Assembly: GCF_003072505.1 (NCBI RefSeq)
Contig: NZ_NTGB01000001.1
Location: 381,290 to 445,289 of the forward strand
Origin: Polynucleobacter rarus
Lineage (GTDB): Bacteria > Pseudomonadota > Gammaproteobacteria > Burkholderiales > Burkholderiaceae
Reading direction: 5' to 3'
DNA: 64,000 bases
Below, piece by piece: positions 33,574 to 42,026 of the stretch. The translations under genes were made by a program, and so were the position numbers. Within the stretch, counting starts at the first letter, position 1; every line of letters begins with the position of its first letter. The notes beneath the pieces were generated by a model. The model saw only the letters and a list, made by a program, of their open reading frames with translations, made no database searches and was not told where the DNA came from.

Positions 33574-33950
33574 CCTTTAATAATTGGCCAATGAGTCACA
33601 TCAAAATCATCCTGCAAAATAATATGGGCAAAACCTCGAACATCTCTGAGCGAGCGGGTAATATGGCCCTTACCAGTGAAGTCATCTGGCAAAAGTAAAT
33701 CACCAGGTTTTAAAATATAACGTTCACCACTGCTTACTTCAATCTCAAGAATTCCTGAAGTGATAATAATGAGTTGATGACGCGGTGCATTGTGATGCAT
33801 CTGCACATGCCCTTCAGGGGTTTCCCGAAAGAACATTTCTTTTACGGGAAAAATTTCTGAAATCGGACGATTTTCAGCTGACAAGGGAATCTGTCTTTTT
33901 TCCATCGCCGAATCACCACTTGCAGTTGTATACAGTCGATAAATAATCAC
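33570..33950 (-). CDS. Small cupin-domain protein
   Basis: This 126-residue protein starts with GTG 33948-33950, supported by AGGAGAC 4-6 nt upstream. It has one cupin barrel: HHNAPRHQLIIITSGILEI as motif 1 (His ligands in the HH and RH positions) and YILKPGDLLLPDDFTGKGH as motif 2. Small cupins of this kind act as isomerases, decarboxylases or dioxygenases of small acids, or as ligand sensors. Its place between an SDR and a TctC receptor gene, with ATGA coupling to the latter, suggests a step in breakdown of the imported compound. Confidence 0.85.
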   Translation of the reverse strand: MIIYRLYTTASGDSAMEKRQIPLSAENRPISEIFPVKEMFFRETPEGHVQMHHNAPRHQLIIITSGILEIEVSSGERYILKPGDLLLPDDFTGKGHITRSLRDVRGFAHIILQDDFDVTHWPIIKG

Positions 33951-33965
33951 TCTTGTCTCCTAGTT

Positions 33966-34757
33966 TTATATAAAGGGGTACATTGCCCCGTCCATCGTAA
34001 TAATATTAGCAGTAATGTAGCTTGCCAGCGGAGAAGCTAAGAATAATGCTACATTCGCGATTTCTTCTGGCTTGGCGAGTCGTCCCATCGGGATATCACT
34101 CGTAAACTCTTCTAAAACTTGCTCCTTAGATTTACCCGTTTGTTTGGACTGGGCCTCGATTAAACCTTCTAAGCGACCTGTTAAGGTAATACCAGGGTTA
34201 ATGGCGTTCACTCGTACTCCTTGCCCTGCATAAGCCGTAGCAAGACCATTGGAAGCCAGCATTAAGGCAGCATTCGCAGCACCACCTGAAATATGAACTG
34301 CTTTAGCAATCTTACCGCCATGACCGATTACATTAATAATGTTGCCACCACCAAGCGTAGCCATCCGTTTGACGACTGGATCCATTAAATGAATATAGGG
34401 ATAAAACTTGGCATCCATTGAAGCTTGCCAAGCTTGTGGGTTTAAATCATCAGGTCCCACGCGTTTCGCCGCACCTGAGCAGTTAACAAGAACTTTGACC
34501 GAACCAAAACTCTTCTCAGCAAGATTTAAAGCAGTTAAGGCAACATTGGCGTTGGATAAGTTGGCTGCGATTGCTTTGACTCGAGGATGATCTAATTGAC
34601 CGGCAATTTCTAATAGGGCAGCACTTAAATTTTCTTGACTGCGAGAAATGATAGTGACTTTGGCACCTTCATTAAAAAATGCTTTAGCACAGGCCAGACC
34701 AATCCCTTTACTACCTCCAGAGACAAGGACGTGTTGGTGATCGAAGTTCAGTTGCAT
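33966..34757 (-). CDS. SDR-family protein lacking the catalytic triad
   Basis: The 263-residue protein has the nucleotide-binding motif VSGGSKGIGLA (residues 12-22) and NCSGAA in place of NNAG. The catalytic Ser-Tyr-xxx-Lys site is absent: the expected region reads NVIGHGGKIAKAVHISGGAANAALM-like, with H155 where Tyr and G159 where Lys should be. The rest of the fold, including RVNAINPG and ITMDGAMY, is conserved. It may have another chemistry or only bind the cofactor. It is the first gene of an operon with the cupin and the TctC receptor. The ATG has AGGTAGGCCTA upstream, a moderate ribosome site. Confidence 0.85.
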   Translation of the reverse strand: MQLNFDHQHVLVSGGSKGIGLACAKAFFNEGAKVTIISRSQENLSAALLEIAGQLDHPRVKAIAANLSNANVALTALNLAEKSFGSVKVLVNCSGAAKRVGPDDLNPQAWQASMDAKFYPYIHLMDPVVKRMATLGGGNIINVIGHGGKIAKAVHISGGAANAALMLASNGLATAYAGQGVRVNAINPGITLTGRLEGLIEAQSKQTGKSKEQVLEEFTSDIPMGRLAKPEEIANVALFLASPLASYITANIITMDGAMYPFI

Positions 34758-35121
34758 AGGCCTACCTTGATGGAATGAAGTTATTTAAGTATTTCAACAA
34801 AAACAATGATCAATTTAAAATCACAATCAATTTCGAACAGATTACTTTCGATGAAGAAACATTGTTTGAAAAATCACAACGCCGATTAGTGGCAGAGTTG
34901 ATTTGAAGATTGGCATCAACCATCTTGTCCCCGATTTTGTATTAAATACTATTTTGTTTGGATAAATTCTAATACGAAGTTGAACTTTGAACAATGCAAA
35001 ATTCCAAAGAATGTCTTGCAAAGAATATACAAACATCAGCTCACCAGGCTAATTAGGTGAGCAGATGTTTGTTTGGGGTATTTAGGAATATTTTTTGATT
35101 GATGACAACGACTTGATTGAT
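34758..35121. other. Intergenic region with a long hairpin
   Basis: No convincing gene is seen; a 64-codon minus-strand frame has no ribosome site and no family resemblance. The promoter of the SDR-cupin-tctC operon should lie near 34760-34850. The hairpin at 35031-35070 is listed separately. Confidence 0.5.
35031..35070 (-). terminator. Long hairpin downstream of the SPFH gene
   Basis: AAACATC-A-GCTCACC (35031-35045) pairs with GGTGAGC-A-GATGTTT (35056-35070), a 15-bp stem with one A-A mismatch. It lies about 50 bp past the stop of the minus-strand SPFH gene. There is no strong T-run, so the terminator role is likely but not certain. Confidence 0.55.
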
Positions 35122-35979
35122 TTATAAGTTGAAGTTTGGCTTAACACCATCACGAATATCCATGACCACGAGTTTGCCATGTTCTGCAGCGTATTTGATG
35201 GTATCTAAACGATTGGTTTCAATGAGCAGATGCAAGATGTCGTGTTCCGCAATCCCTTTTTGTTTGGCAAGTTCGACTGCTTCAGAAATCGATCCAGCTA
35301 AAATACGACGGGCTTCTGAGAGGCCTTGCGCTCTGAGTTGCTGAGACTCTGCTTCAGCGCGTGCTTCACCAACGATCCGGATACGTTTTGCTTCTGCCTC
35401 TTGAGTTGCGGCTTCTTTTTCTCGCTCGGAGGCAACCACACGGTTAAAGGAGGCTTGAACTTCATGCGATACCATCGGTTGGTCAACGAGAACACTGATA
35501 ATTTCGAAACCAAAACTTTCCATTTTTTCTTTTAACTCTTCCTGGACTTCACGCGCAATTTTTTCGCGGTCTTCAAAAAGATTTTGTAGCTTCATCGAAG
35601 AAGTCGTGGCGCGAATGGTATTGAGAACCCAGGTCGCAATTTGTTCTCTTGGATTCGATAATTTGTAATGCGCATTCGCAACTGCGTTCTCACGAATTTG
35701 CAACATGATGTTGATGGGTAATCGCACGAACATGTTGTCCGAGGTTTTTACTTCTACTTCGGATTTGATTTCTGTGACGCGCAAATCAATTTTTGCAATC
35801 GCTTGCTCAATCACCGGAATAATCACATTTAAGCCAGCATGTAAAGTTCGAGAATACTTACCAAAACGCTCAATAATCACGGCAGTCTGTTGATTGACCA
35901 CGCGAATGCCAGTGAAAAGAATAATCAAACAGAATAAGCCACCAGCTAAAAGAACAACATAGAGTAATTCATTCATCAT
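35122..35979 (-). CDS. SPFH/band-7 membrane protein (stomatin-like)
   Basis: The 285-residue protein has one N-terminal membrane helix (about 6-26), an SPFH domain (about 27-200; VVNQQTAVIIERFGKYSRTL, IKSEVEVKTSDNMFVRLP) and a charged helical C-terminus (EREKEAATQEAEAKRIRIV) that oligomerises. It belongs with stomatin/QmcA-like proteins that form large membrane rings and scaffold proteases or lipids. Unlike QmcA-type operons, no NfeD-like partner lies next to it. It is transcribed alone, divergent from rmuC with a 215-bp gap. Confidence 0.85.
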   Translation of the reverse strand: MMNELLYVVLLAGGLFCLIILFTGIRVVNQQTAVIIERFGKYSRTLHAGLNVIIPVIEQAIAKIDLRVTEIKSEVEVKTSDNMFVRLPINIMLQIRENAVANAHYKLSNPREQIATWVLNTIRATTSSMKLQNLFEDREKIAREVQEELKEKMESFGFEIISVLVDQPMVSHEVQASFNRVVASEREKEAATQEAEAKRIRIVGEARAEAESQQLRAQGLSEARRILAGSISEAVELAKQKGIAEHDILHLLIETNRLDTIKYAAEHGKLVVMDIRDGVKPNFNL

Positions 35980-36194
35980 TAATCCCTTTAAAAGTTTTTT
36001 TAGTGTATTAATTAATTATTACATTGATTCATTATTACTAAAACCACCACTAACGATAGTGCTTTACCTACACCTCATTACAAACTCAATTACAAACTTC
36101 CCTAGGCTCATATAATGAGCTAAGCGACTGTTACGCTGAACTTAATCATTTTTGCAACAACTGTTTTACTAAAACAATACGGAACTTCGATCTT

Positions 36195-37538
36195 ATGGAT
36201 TATTTACAAATTGGACTCATTATCATTGGGGTTTTACTGGTTTTAATCCTGTGGAAACTGTTCACGCCTCAAGGTGATAAAGAGGCTCAAGCTGAGATGG
36301 AGCTGTTGAAAGACAAAATCACCCAATTGAATGGCGCCGTCATGGCCTTACTCGATACCAATCGAAACTCTGCAAATGATTTAAAGGCCGAATTAAATCG
36401 CGATATGACGAGTCTAAGAACCTCTGTAACCGAGCATCTTGCCCAAACAGGTCGTGAAATTCTAGAAACGAACCGTAATTCTGCAACGGACTTAAAAACG
36501 GATTTAAACCGGGATATTACAACTTTACGCACTGTTGTAACAGAGAACTTGACCCAAACAGGTCGTGAAATGCGTGAAACCTTAGTGCAGCGTTTAAATG
36601 AAATCCAAAAGAATAATGCAGAAAAACTAGAAGAAATGCGTAAAACGGTGGATGAGAAATTACACGCCACACTCGAGCAACGTCTTGGTGAATCATTCAA
36701 ACAAGTCTCTGCGCAACTTGAACAAGTGCACCGTGGACTCGGTGAGATGCAAACGCTTGCGACAGGCGTAGGTGATTTAAGAAGAGTTCTCACGAATGTT
36801 AAATCGCGCGGTACTTGGGGTGAGGTCCAGTTAGGTGCACTGATTGAACAGACCTTAACTAAAGATCAATATCAGAAAAATATTAGTACAAAGCCTGGCA
36901 GTGCCGACTTAGTTGAATTTGCAATTAAATTGCCAGGACGGGATGTGGACGCGCCTGTATGGCTGCCGATTGATGCGAAATTCCCGATAGAAGATTACTT
37001 AAGATTATCTGACGCCCAAGATCGCGTTGATATTGTTGAGATTGAATCTGCTGGTAAAGCCCTTGAGACGCGTATTAAATTAGAAGCGAAAAAAATTCGT
37101 GAAAAATATATTGAACCGCCCCATACGACGGATTTTGCGATTCTGTTTTTACCCACTGAAGGCTTGTACGCAGAGATCATTAGACGTAACGGTCTGATTG
37201 AGTTTTTACAAAACGAGTATCGTGTCTCCGTAGCAGGACCTTCGACTTTCTCGGCAATGTTAAATAGTTTACAAATGGGCTTTAAAACATTAGCAATTGA
37301 AGAACGTTCTTCAGAAATCTGGAAAACTTTATCTAAAGTCAAAACAGAGTTTGGTAAGTTTGGTGAAGTGATTGATGCTACAAAGAAAAAATTAGAAGCA
37401 GCTTCTAAACAGTTTGATTCTGTAGATACCCGAACCAGACAAATCAATAAAGCTTTAAAGGGTGTTGAGGTTTTGTCGATGCCGGATGGTCAACTCATTG
37501 GCCTAGATCTTGAGGATGATACTGATTCTGAAAGTTAA
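36195..37538 (+). CDS. rmuC: RmuC DNA recombination protein
   Basis: This 447-residue protein has an N-terminal membrane helix (about 4-22), a coiled coil (about 25-185) and the conserved nuclease-like RmuC core (GTWGEVQLGALIEQTL, DAKFPIEDYLRL, ILFLPTEGLYAEIIRRNG, VAGPSTFSAMLNSLQMG). RmuC limits inversions at short inverted repeats and is a putative endonuclease; D in DAKFP and E in PTEG are likely active residues. A 37-residue block of the coiled coil is duplicated (36354-36575). It is transcribed alone. Confidence 0.92.
   Translation: MDYLQIGLIIIGVLLVLILWKLFTPQGDKEAQAEMELLKDKITQLNGAVMALLDTNRNSANDLKAELNRDMTSLRTSVTEHLAQTGREILETNRNSATDLKTDLNRDITTLRTVVTENLTQTGREMRETLVQRLNEIQKNNAEKLEEMRKTVDEKLHATLEQRLGESFKQVSAQLEQVHRGLGEMQTLATGVGDLRRVLTNVKSRGTWGEVQLGALIEQTLTKDQYQKNISTKPGSADLVEFAIKLPGRDVDAPVWLPIDAKFPIEDYLRLSDAQDRVDIVEIESAGKALETRIKLEAKKIREKYIEPPHTTDFAILFLPTEGLYAEIIRRNGLIEFLQNEYRVSVAGPSTFSAMLNSLQMGFKTLAIEERSSEIWKTLSKVKTEFGKFGEVIDATKKKLEAASKQFDSVDTRTRQINKALKGVEVLSMPDGQLIGLDLEDDTDSES
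36354..36575 (+). repeat. 111-bp internal duplication in rmuC
   Basis: Two adjacent copies (36354-36464, 36465-36575) encode TNRNSANDLKAELNRDMTSL and TNRNSATDLKTDLNRDITTL with following segments ending TGREI and TGREM. The period of 37 residues is close to five heptads plus two, so the coiled coil is lengthened. Confidence 0.85.
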
Positions 37539-37658
37539 AAGTCTTTCCAAGTGATGGATGGGCACATACCCTAGTTGTTTTATTTCACAAAATGGTCAAA
37601 ATATATTCAGTACATTTTTGATTAATTGATTAAAACTATTAGGGGACTTTTGTTCAAA

Positions 37659-38639
37659 ATGACGCCAATTTTTCGCATATTCGCTGCTCTATTTCTGGTT
37701 CTAATTAGCTCGATATCTAACCTGAGTTATGCCCAGTCTAATTATCCAACTCGCCCCATTAAATTAATTGCACCATTCCCGCCCGGGGGAACAAGTGATC
37801 TACTTGGTCGGATGCTTGCCCAGAAATTATCGGATGACTTAGGTCAACCGGTCATCATTGAAAATCGACCTGGAGCCAGTGGCAATATTGGGCATGAGAT
37901 GGCCTCTAAAGCCGCACCAGATGGTTATACCTTGTTATTGTCCAATAGCAGTACAGTAGTCAATAATCCGTTTTTATATAAACAAATGAGTTTCGATTGG
38001 TACAAAGACTTTAGTCCGATCTCTTTAGTAGCGATTGCTGGACAAGTTCTAATTGTGCATCCTAGTGTGCCCGCTAAAAATGTGGCTGAACTCACTGCAC
38101 TGGCTAAAGCGCAACCTGGAGTGCTGAACTTTGGCTCTGGTGGTAAAGCGATTCAGTCGCATATTAGTGGTGAGATGTATAAAACTGCAGCTGGGGTTGA
38201 TATCGTTCACGTTCCTTATAAAGGAACAGGTGTTGCTGTGGCAGATGTGGTGGCAGGACAGATTCAGATGATCTTTTCGGATATGGCACCAGCTGTACCT
38301 TTTATCAAAGCGAATAAAGTACGGGCTCTTGCGGTTACTTCTCCCCAACGCACCAATACTTTACCCGATGTGCCCACGATGGTTGAGGCAGGATTTCCGA
38401 ATTTTGACGCTTCAGTGTGGTGGTCAATCGTTGCGCCGCGGGGTACTTCAAAGCCAATTATTGACCGGATTAATCTTGCACTCGGAAAAATTATGGTGAG
38501 TAACGAGATTAAAGAATCGTTTGAGAAATTAGGTGTGACACCTTTATATAGCGCTCCAGAAAAAGTCTTTGAACTATCGCGTCGTGACTCGCCAATTATC
38601 GGTGAAGTCATGAAAAAAGCTGGAGTTGAAAAAGAGTAA
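37659..38639 (+). CDS. Bug/TctC-family receptor (4 of 9), stand-alone
   Basis: From ATG 37659 the protein has 326 residues. An in-frame TTG at 37626 lacks any ribosome site, while AGGGGA precedes the ATG, though at 12 nt. The signal peptide ends NLSYAQ. Bug landmarks are PFPPGGTSDLLGRMLAQKL, NRPGASGNIGH, APDGYTLLLS and HVPYKGTGVAVADVV. No metabolic gene shares its strand nearby, and a strong terminator follows, so it is monocistronic. It probably delivers its ligand to a carrier elsewhere. Confidence 0.9.
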   Translation: MTPIFRIFAALFLVLISSISNLSYAQSNYPTRPIKLIAPFPPGGTSDLLGRMLAQKLSDDLGQPVIIENRPGASGNIGHEMASKAAPDGYTLLLSNSSTVVNNPFLYKQMSFDWYKDFSPISLVAIAGQVLIVHPSVPAKNVAELTALAKAQPGVLNFGSGGKAIQSHISGEMYKTAAGVDIVHVPYKGTGVAVADVVAGQIQMIFSDMAPAVPFIKANKVRALAVTSPQRTNTLPDVPTMVEAGFPNFDASVWWSIVAPRGTSKPIIDRINLALGKIMVSNEIKESFEKLGVTPLYSAPEKVFELSRRDSPIIGEVMKKAGVEKE

Positions 38640-38650
38640 TGATTTAATTG

Positions 38651-38696
38651 AGCATGCCTGAGCTCATCTTCTGCTCAGGCATGCTTATTTTTTTCT
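38651..38696 (+). terminator. Strong rho-independent terminator after tctC
   Basis: AGCATGCCTGAGC (38651-38663) pairs perfectly with GCTCAGGCATGCT (38673-38685), followed by a TATTTTTTTCTT run. It lies between convergent genes and can serve the plus strand best. Confidence 0.9.
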
Positions 38697-38705
38697 TACG
38701 TAAAC

Positions 38706-39875
38706 TTAAATCCCTTGTGGATTACCACCTAAACGGCGTGCTACCCAGTCGGTCATATAATCCACTACCATGGTGCTGTTATCAGCCCCACAGTGCTCAG
38801 CACCCCCATCAAACAAGCTAAATACCTTTAGTTCTTTATCGGGACTATTCACAGCAGCTTCAATCGTTTTCTCCGCATGCCATAACGGAATCTGGCGATC
38901 GTTCTCACCATGCACGACCAAGAGTGAGCACCGAATTTGATGGGCAATCGGTTCAAGTGTCATTTGCTTCACAATTTTTAAGGTCTCGGCAAACGAGTCG
39001 GTTCCAAATACCCAGTTCACATGCTCAGCGTAGCCTGGCACAGAGGGTTCGCCATTGCCTTTTAAGCGACTTTCCACTGCATGGCCATAATCAAAAATCG
39101 CACCCCACGCTACGCAACATTTAAAACGTGGCTCAAAGGCTGCCGCTCTTGGTGCATAGTAACCACCTAAGCTCAGAGCGATGATACCGATGTTATTCAT
39201 ATCCACATCGGAGCGGGTTTCTAGATAATCAACGCAGGCTGAAGCGGAACGCTCCGTATCCGGCCCACTCGGTAAATTTTGTAGACGTAGCGCCGCACCA
39301 ACTCCAGGATGATCGACAATCAATACAGAAACACCCCGACGTTTAAACTCATCAGCAATCGCTGAGTAAACAATTTCTTTGGTCAAATCCAAGCCGTTAA
39401 AGTGCACCATACAAGGTGCTTTCTCAGCACCGGGTGCTTTCATGAAGATAGCGGGTAGAGTGGTACCTTCATAGGGAACCTGAACATATTCAACCGGCTC
39501 TTTACGAAACTTCAAGCCTTTCTCATAGGCAGCAATCCCTTTTTTATAGGCAACGACTCTTCTAGGATCTTTATGACTTGGCATTCTCTCGGCTAACTGA
39601 AAATACAAACCGCAGCGTAGATACTTTCTGCCGGCTGATAAGAGATTACCTGCCTGTTCATCAGCCTGCGCTAAACGCTCGACTCGCTCGGCCATTTTTG
39701 TCCAACTCTCAAACCAAGCATTTTGGGCAACTACGTCACCGCCGAGTGCTTTGATGCCGGCAGCTTCTTTTAAAGAACGACAAGCTTCATCGATTTCAGC
39801 GATTTGACCACCACGATTGAGGGCGGACATTACGGCTAAACTCCAGGTGTAATTATTGGGAAAATATTCAAACAT
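38706..39875 (-). CDS. Alpha/beta hydrolase of the C-C hydrolase/FrsA-like type
   Basis: The 389-residue protein has a helical N-terminal cap (1-125) and an alpha/beta hydrolase core with the nucleophile S235 in IALSLGGYY, Asp in VHGENDRQIP and His in GGAEHCG. This layout is like 2,6-dihydroxypseudooxynicotine hydrolase and related enzymes that cleave a C-C bond beside a ketone or act on bulky esters. It is the last gene of a long minus-strand unit that runs from the LIV transporter. Its ATG follows the TctC gene by 29 bp, with AAGGAGACC upstream. The exact substrate is not known. Confidence 0.82.
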   Translation of the reverse strand: MFEYFPNNYTWSLAVMSALNRGGQIAEIDEACRSLKEAAGIKALGGDVVAQNAWFESWTKMAERVERLAQADEQAGNLLSAGRKYLRCGLYFQLAERMPSHKDPRRVVAYKKGIAAYEKGLKFRKEPVEYVQVPYEGTTLPAIFMKAPGAEKAPCMVHFNGLDLTKEIVYSAIADEFKRRGVSVLIVDHPGVGAALRLQNLPSGPDTERSASACVDYLETRSDVDMNNIGIIALSLGGYYAPRAAAFEPRFKCCVAWGAIFDYGHAVESRLKGNGEPSVPGYAEHVNWVFGTDSFAETLKIVKQMTLEPIAHQIRCSLLVVHGENDRQIPLWHAEKTIEAAVNSPDKELKVFSLFDGGAEHCGADNSTMVVDYMTDWVARRLGGNPQGI

Positions 39876-39904
39876 ATGGGTCTCCTTGTTTTATGGTGAT
39901 TCTA

Positions 39905-40951
39905 TTATTGGGGGTCAATTTTGGCAATTTTAAAAATCTTACTTTGATACGCGATATCTTCAGTGATAAATTTAGAAAACTCAGCCGGTGTGGAGGCAAT
40001 CGAAATCAGCCCCATTTCATCTAACTGTTCTTTCATGTCGGGTGACTGGATGGATTTAGCAATGGCTTGCTGAACCTTATCAATTTTGTCATTGGCCGTT
40101 CCCGCTGGGAACCACATGCCGTAATAGCCAAAGATCGGCTCCATCCCTTTCACACCTAACTCACTAAAAGTCGGTACATTAGGCAAAGCAGGGCAGCGTA
40201 CAGAACTCGAGATCGCAATGGCTTTGAGACGTTTTTCTTTAAAGAGCTGCGTCGCGGCAACAGTCGATAAAAAAGTCATATCGACTTGTTTTGCTAAGAC
40301 GTCAGCAATTGCTGGACCACTGCCTTTGTAGGGGATGTGAGTCAATTGAATATTGGTTAAATGTTCAAAGAGCGCAGCTGCTAAGTGGGTTAAATTACCC
40401 TGACCACCAGAGGCGTAATTTAACTTACCTGGCTTTTCTTGAGCCAGGGTAATGATTTCTTTTAAAGAGTTTGCTGGACTATCGTTATTCACTACCAGTA
40501 CTAAACCATAAGATCTTGCCACCAAGGTGATGGGTGCAAAATCTTTCATAGGATCATAGGGAAGTTTTTTATAAAGTACTGGATTGGCACTAAAAGAACC
40601 CGTCATAAATAACATGGTGTAACCGTCAGTGGCAGACTTCGCCACTACGTCGGAGCCGATAATACCGTTGGCACCGGCACGATTATCAACTATCACAGAA
40701 ACACCTAAATTGTCACCGAGTTTCTGAGCTACTTTTCTAGCCATCAGATCTAAAGGACCACCTGCAGCAAATGGCACAATCATTTTGATGGGACGGGTTG
40801 GCCATTTTTCAGCTGCAGCATTTTGCGCAGTCGCTTGGATCGCAAAACTTGACATGAAAACTAGGCTTAGAAGGCAAATAGTGTGTTGAAATTTTCGTTG
40901 AATGAGATTAATCACTCGATTTAAAAAATAATACCGATGCGCAGTATTCAT
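39905..40951 (-). CDS. Bug/TctC-family receptor (5 of 9)
   Basis: The 348-residue protein has a long signal peptide (about 43 residues, ending QATAQ), then PFAAGGPLDLMARKVAQKL, NRAGANGIIGS, ATDGYTMLFM and HIPYKGSGPAIADVL. AGGAGAC precedes the ATG by 7 nt, which supports the long N-terminus. It follows another TctC gene by 44 bp in the same operon, so two different receptors are made together with the LIV transporter and enzymes. Confidence 0.9.
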   Translation of the reverse strand: MNTAHRYYFLNRVINLIQRKFQHTICLLSLVFMSSFAIQATAQNAAAEKWPTRPIKMIVPFAAGGPLDLMARKVAQKLGDNLGVSVIVDNRAGANGIIGSDVVAKSATDGYTMLFMTGSFSANPVLYKKLPYDPMKDFAPITLVARSYGLVLVVNNDSPANSLKEIITLAQEKPGKLNYASGGQGNLTHLAAALFEHLTNIQLTHIPYKGSGPAIADVLAKQVDMTFLSTVAATQLFKEKRLKAIAISSSVRCPALPNVPTFSELGVKGMEPIFGYYGMWFPAGTANDKIDKVQQAIAKSIQSPDMKEQLDEMGLISIASTPAEFSKFITEDIAYQSKIFKIAKIDPQ

Positions 40952-40995
40952 CCCGCCGTCTCCTGTAAGGAAATAATCTTTTTAATAAAAATATC

Positions 40996-42024
40996 TTAAT
41001 CTAATTTAATGCCTAATTTTTTGACAACGACCGACCATGTTTCAGATTCTCGAGCTATTTGTTTTGTAAAGTCTTCTGCCGAATTTGCCACTACGATGGC
41101 ACCAAGGTTATTAATCCGTTGGGTGACTTCAGGCAACTTACTAGCTTGAACAATTTGTTGATTTAACTTTTTCATGATCTCTGCAGGAGTTCCTGCTGGC
41201 GCAAAAAATCCATACCAGGAGCCAACATAAAAGTTATTGAGCCCAGCTTCACCAAAGGTAGGTACGTCGGGTAAGTTGGCTAGTCGGGTAGTAGAGGCCA
41301 CCGCAATAGGTCGAATCTTTTTTGCTTGAATATTTGGTATAGAAGACAAGCCACTATCAAAGGTCATCGAGATATTGCCAGCGAGTAAATCTGCCATACC
41401 AGGGGCACTGCCTTTATAAGGCACATGAATCAGTTTCGTGCCGGTAAGCATTTGAAATAACTCACCCGCCAAATGGGACGAACTACCGTTACCAAAAGAG
41501 GCAACCGATAACTTATTGGGATTTTCTTTAGCATAAGCAATTAACTCAGCTAGATTATTGACCGGCAAACTAGGGTGCACCGACAGAATAAACGGCGCAT
41601 CAGCAACGAGACTGATGGGCTCAAACTGTTTATTTGAATAAGACAATTTTTCGTAGAGCAAAGGATTGGTCACAAAAGTACCCGTGGTACCAAGCAGCAG
41701 GGTATAACCATCAGGCGCTGCCTTCGAAGCAATCTCAGTAGCAATAATGTTCGCAGCTCCCGGACGATTTTCTACGATAAAAGTTTGCCCTAATGATTTG
41801 GTGAGTTCTTGTTGAATAAGCCGACCAATCACGTCCGCACCACCACCTGGTGATGAGGGATTTAAAACACGTACAGCACGTTGTGGATAAGTGGTTTGTG
41901 CTTGAATGGCTGGCCCACAAAACACACTCATATAAAAACTGATCAATAAAGCGAGCCAATAAAATAATGGAATTGACATGTGTGGACTTGACATACGTGG
42001 ACTTGACATACGTGGACGTGACAT
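40996..42024 (-). CDS. Bug/TctC-family receptor (6 of 9) with repeated start codons
   Basis: The first ATG (42022-42024) has AAAGGA 5 nt upstream and gives 342 residues. The N-terminus reads MSRPRMSSPRMSSPHMS because a 15-bp DNA repeat has placed four in-frame ATGs at 15-bp steps. The hydrophobic signal core (LFYWLALLISFYMSVF) follows, then NPSSPGGGADVIGRLIQQEL, NRPGAANIIA, APDGYTLLLG and HVPYKGSAPGMADLL. It begins 2 bp after the amidase stop, so the two are coupled; an amidase product may be the ligand. Confidence 0.9.
   Translation of the reverse strand: MSRPRMSSPRMSSPHMSIPLFYWLALLISFYMSVFCGPAIQAQTTYPQRAVRVLNPSSPGGGADVIGRLIQQELTKSLGQTFIVENRPGAANIIATEIASKAAPDGYTLLLGTTGTFVTNPLLYEKLSYSNKQFEPISLVADAPFILSVHPSLPVNNLAELIAYAKENPNKLSVASFGNGSSSHLAGELFQMLTGTKLIHVPYKGSAPGMADLLAGNISMTFDSGLSSIPNIQAKKIRPIAVASTTRLANLPDVPTFGEAGLNNFYVGSWYGFFAPAGTPAEIMKKLNQQIVQASKLPEVTQRINNLGAIVVANSAEDFTKQIARESETWSVVVKKLGIKLD
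41974..42024 (-). repeat. 15-bp tandem repeat over the tctC start
   Basis: TGACATACGTGGACT-like units begin at 41974, 41989 and 42004, with a partial fourth at 42019. Each carries one in-frame ATG on the minus strand (42024, 42009, 41994, 41979). Copy-number changes would add or remove five residues. Confidence 0.85.
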
Positions 42025-42026
42025 AT

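Noticed and set aside
36287..36793. Long minus-strand open frame opposite rmuC
   Set aside because: It is the antisense shadow of the rmuC coiled coil, is Ser-rich without any family pattern and has no ribosome site.
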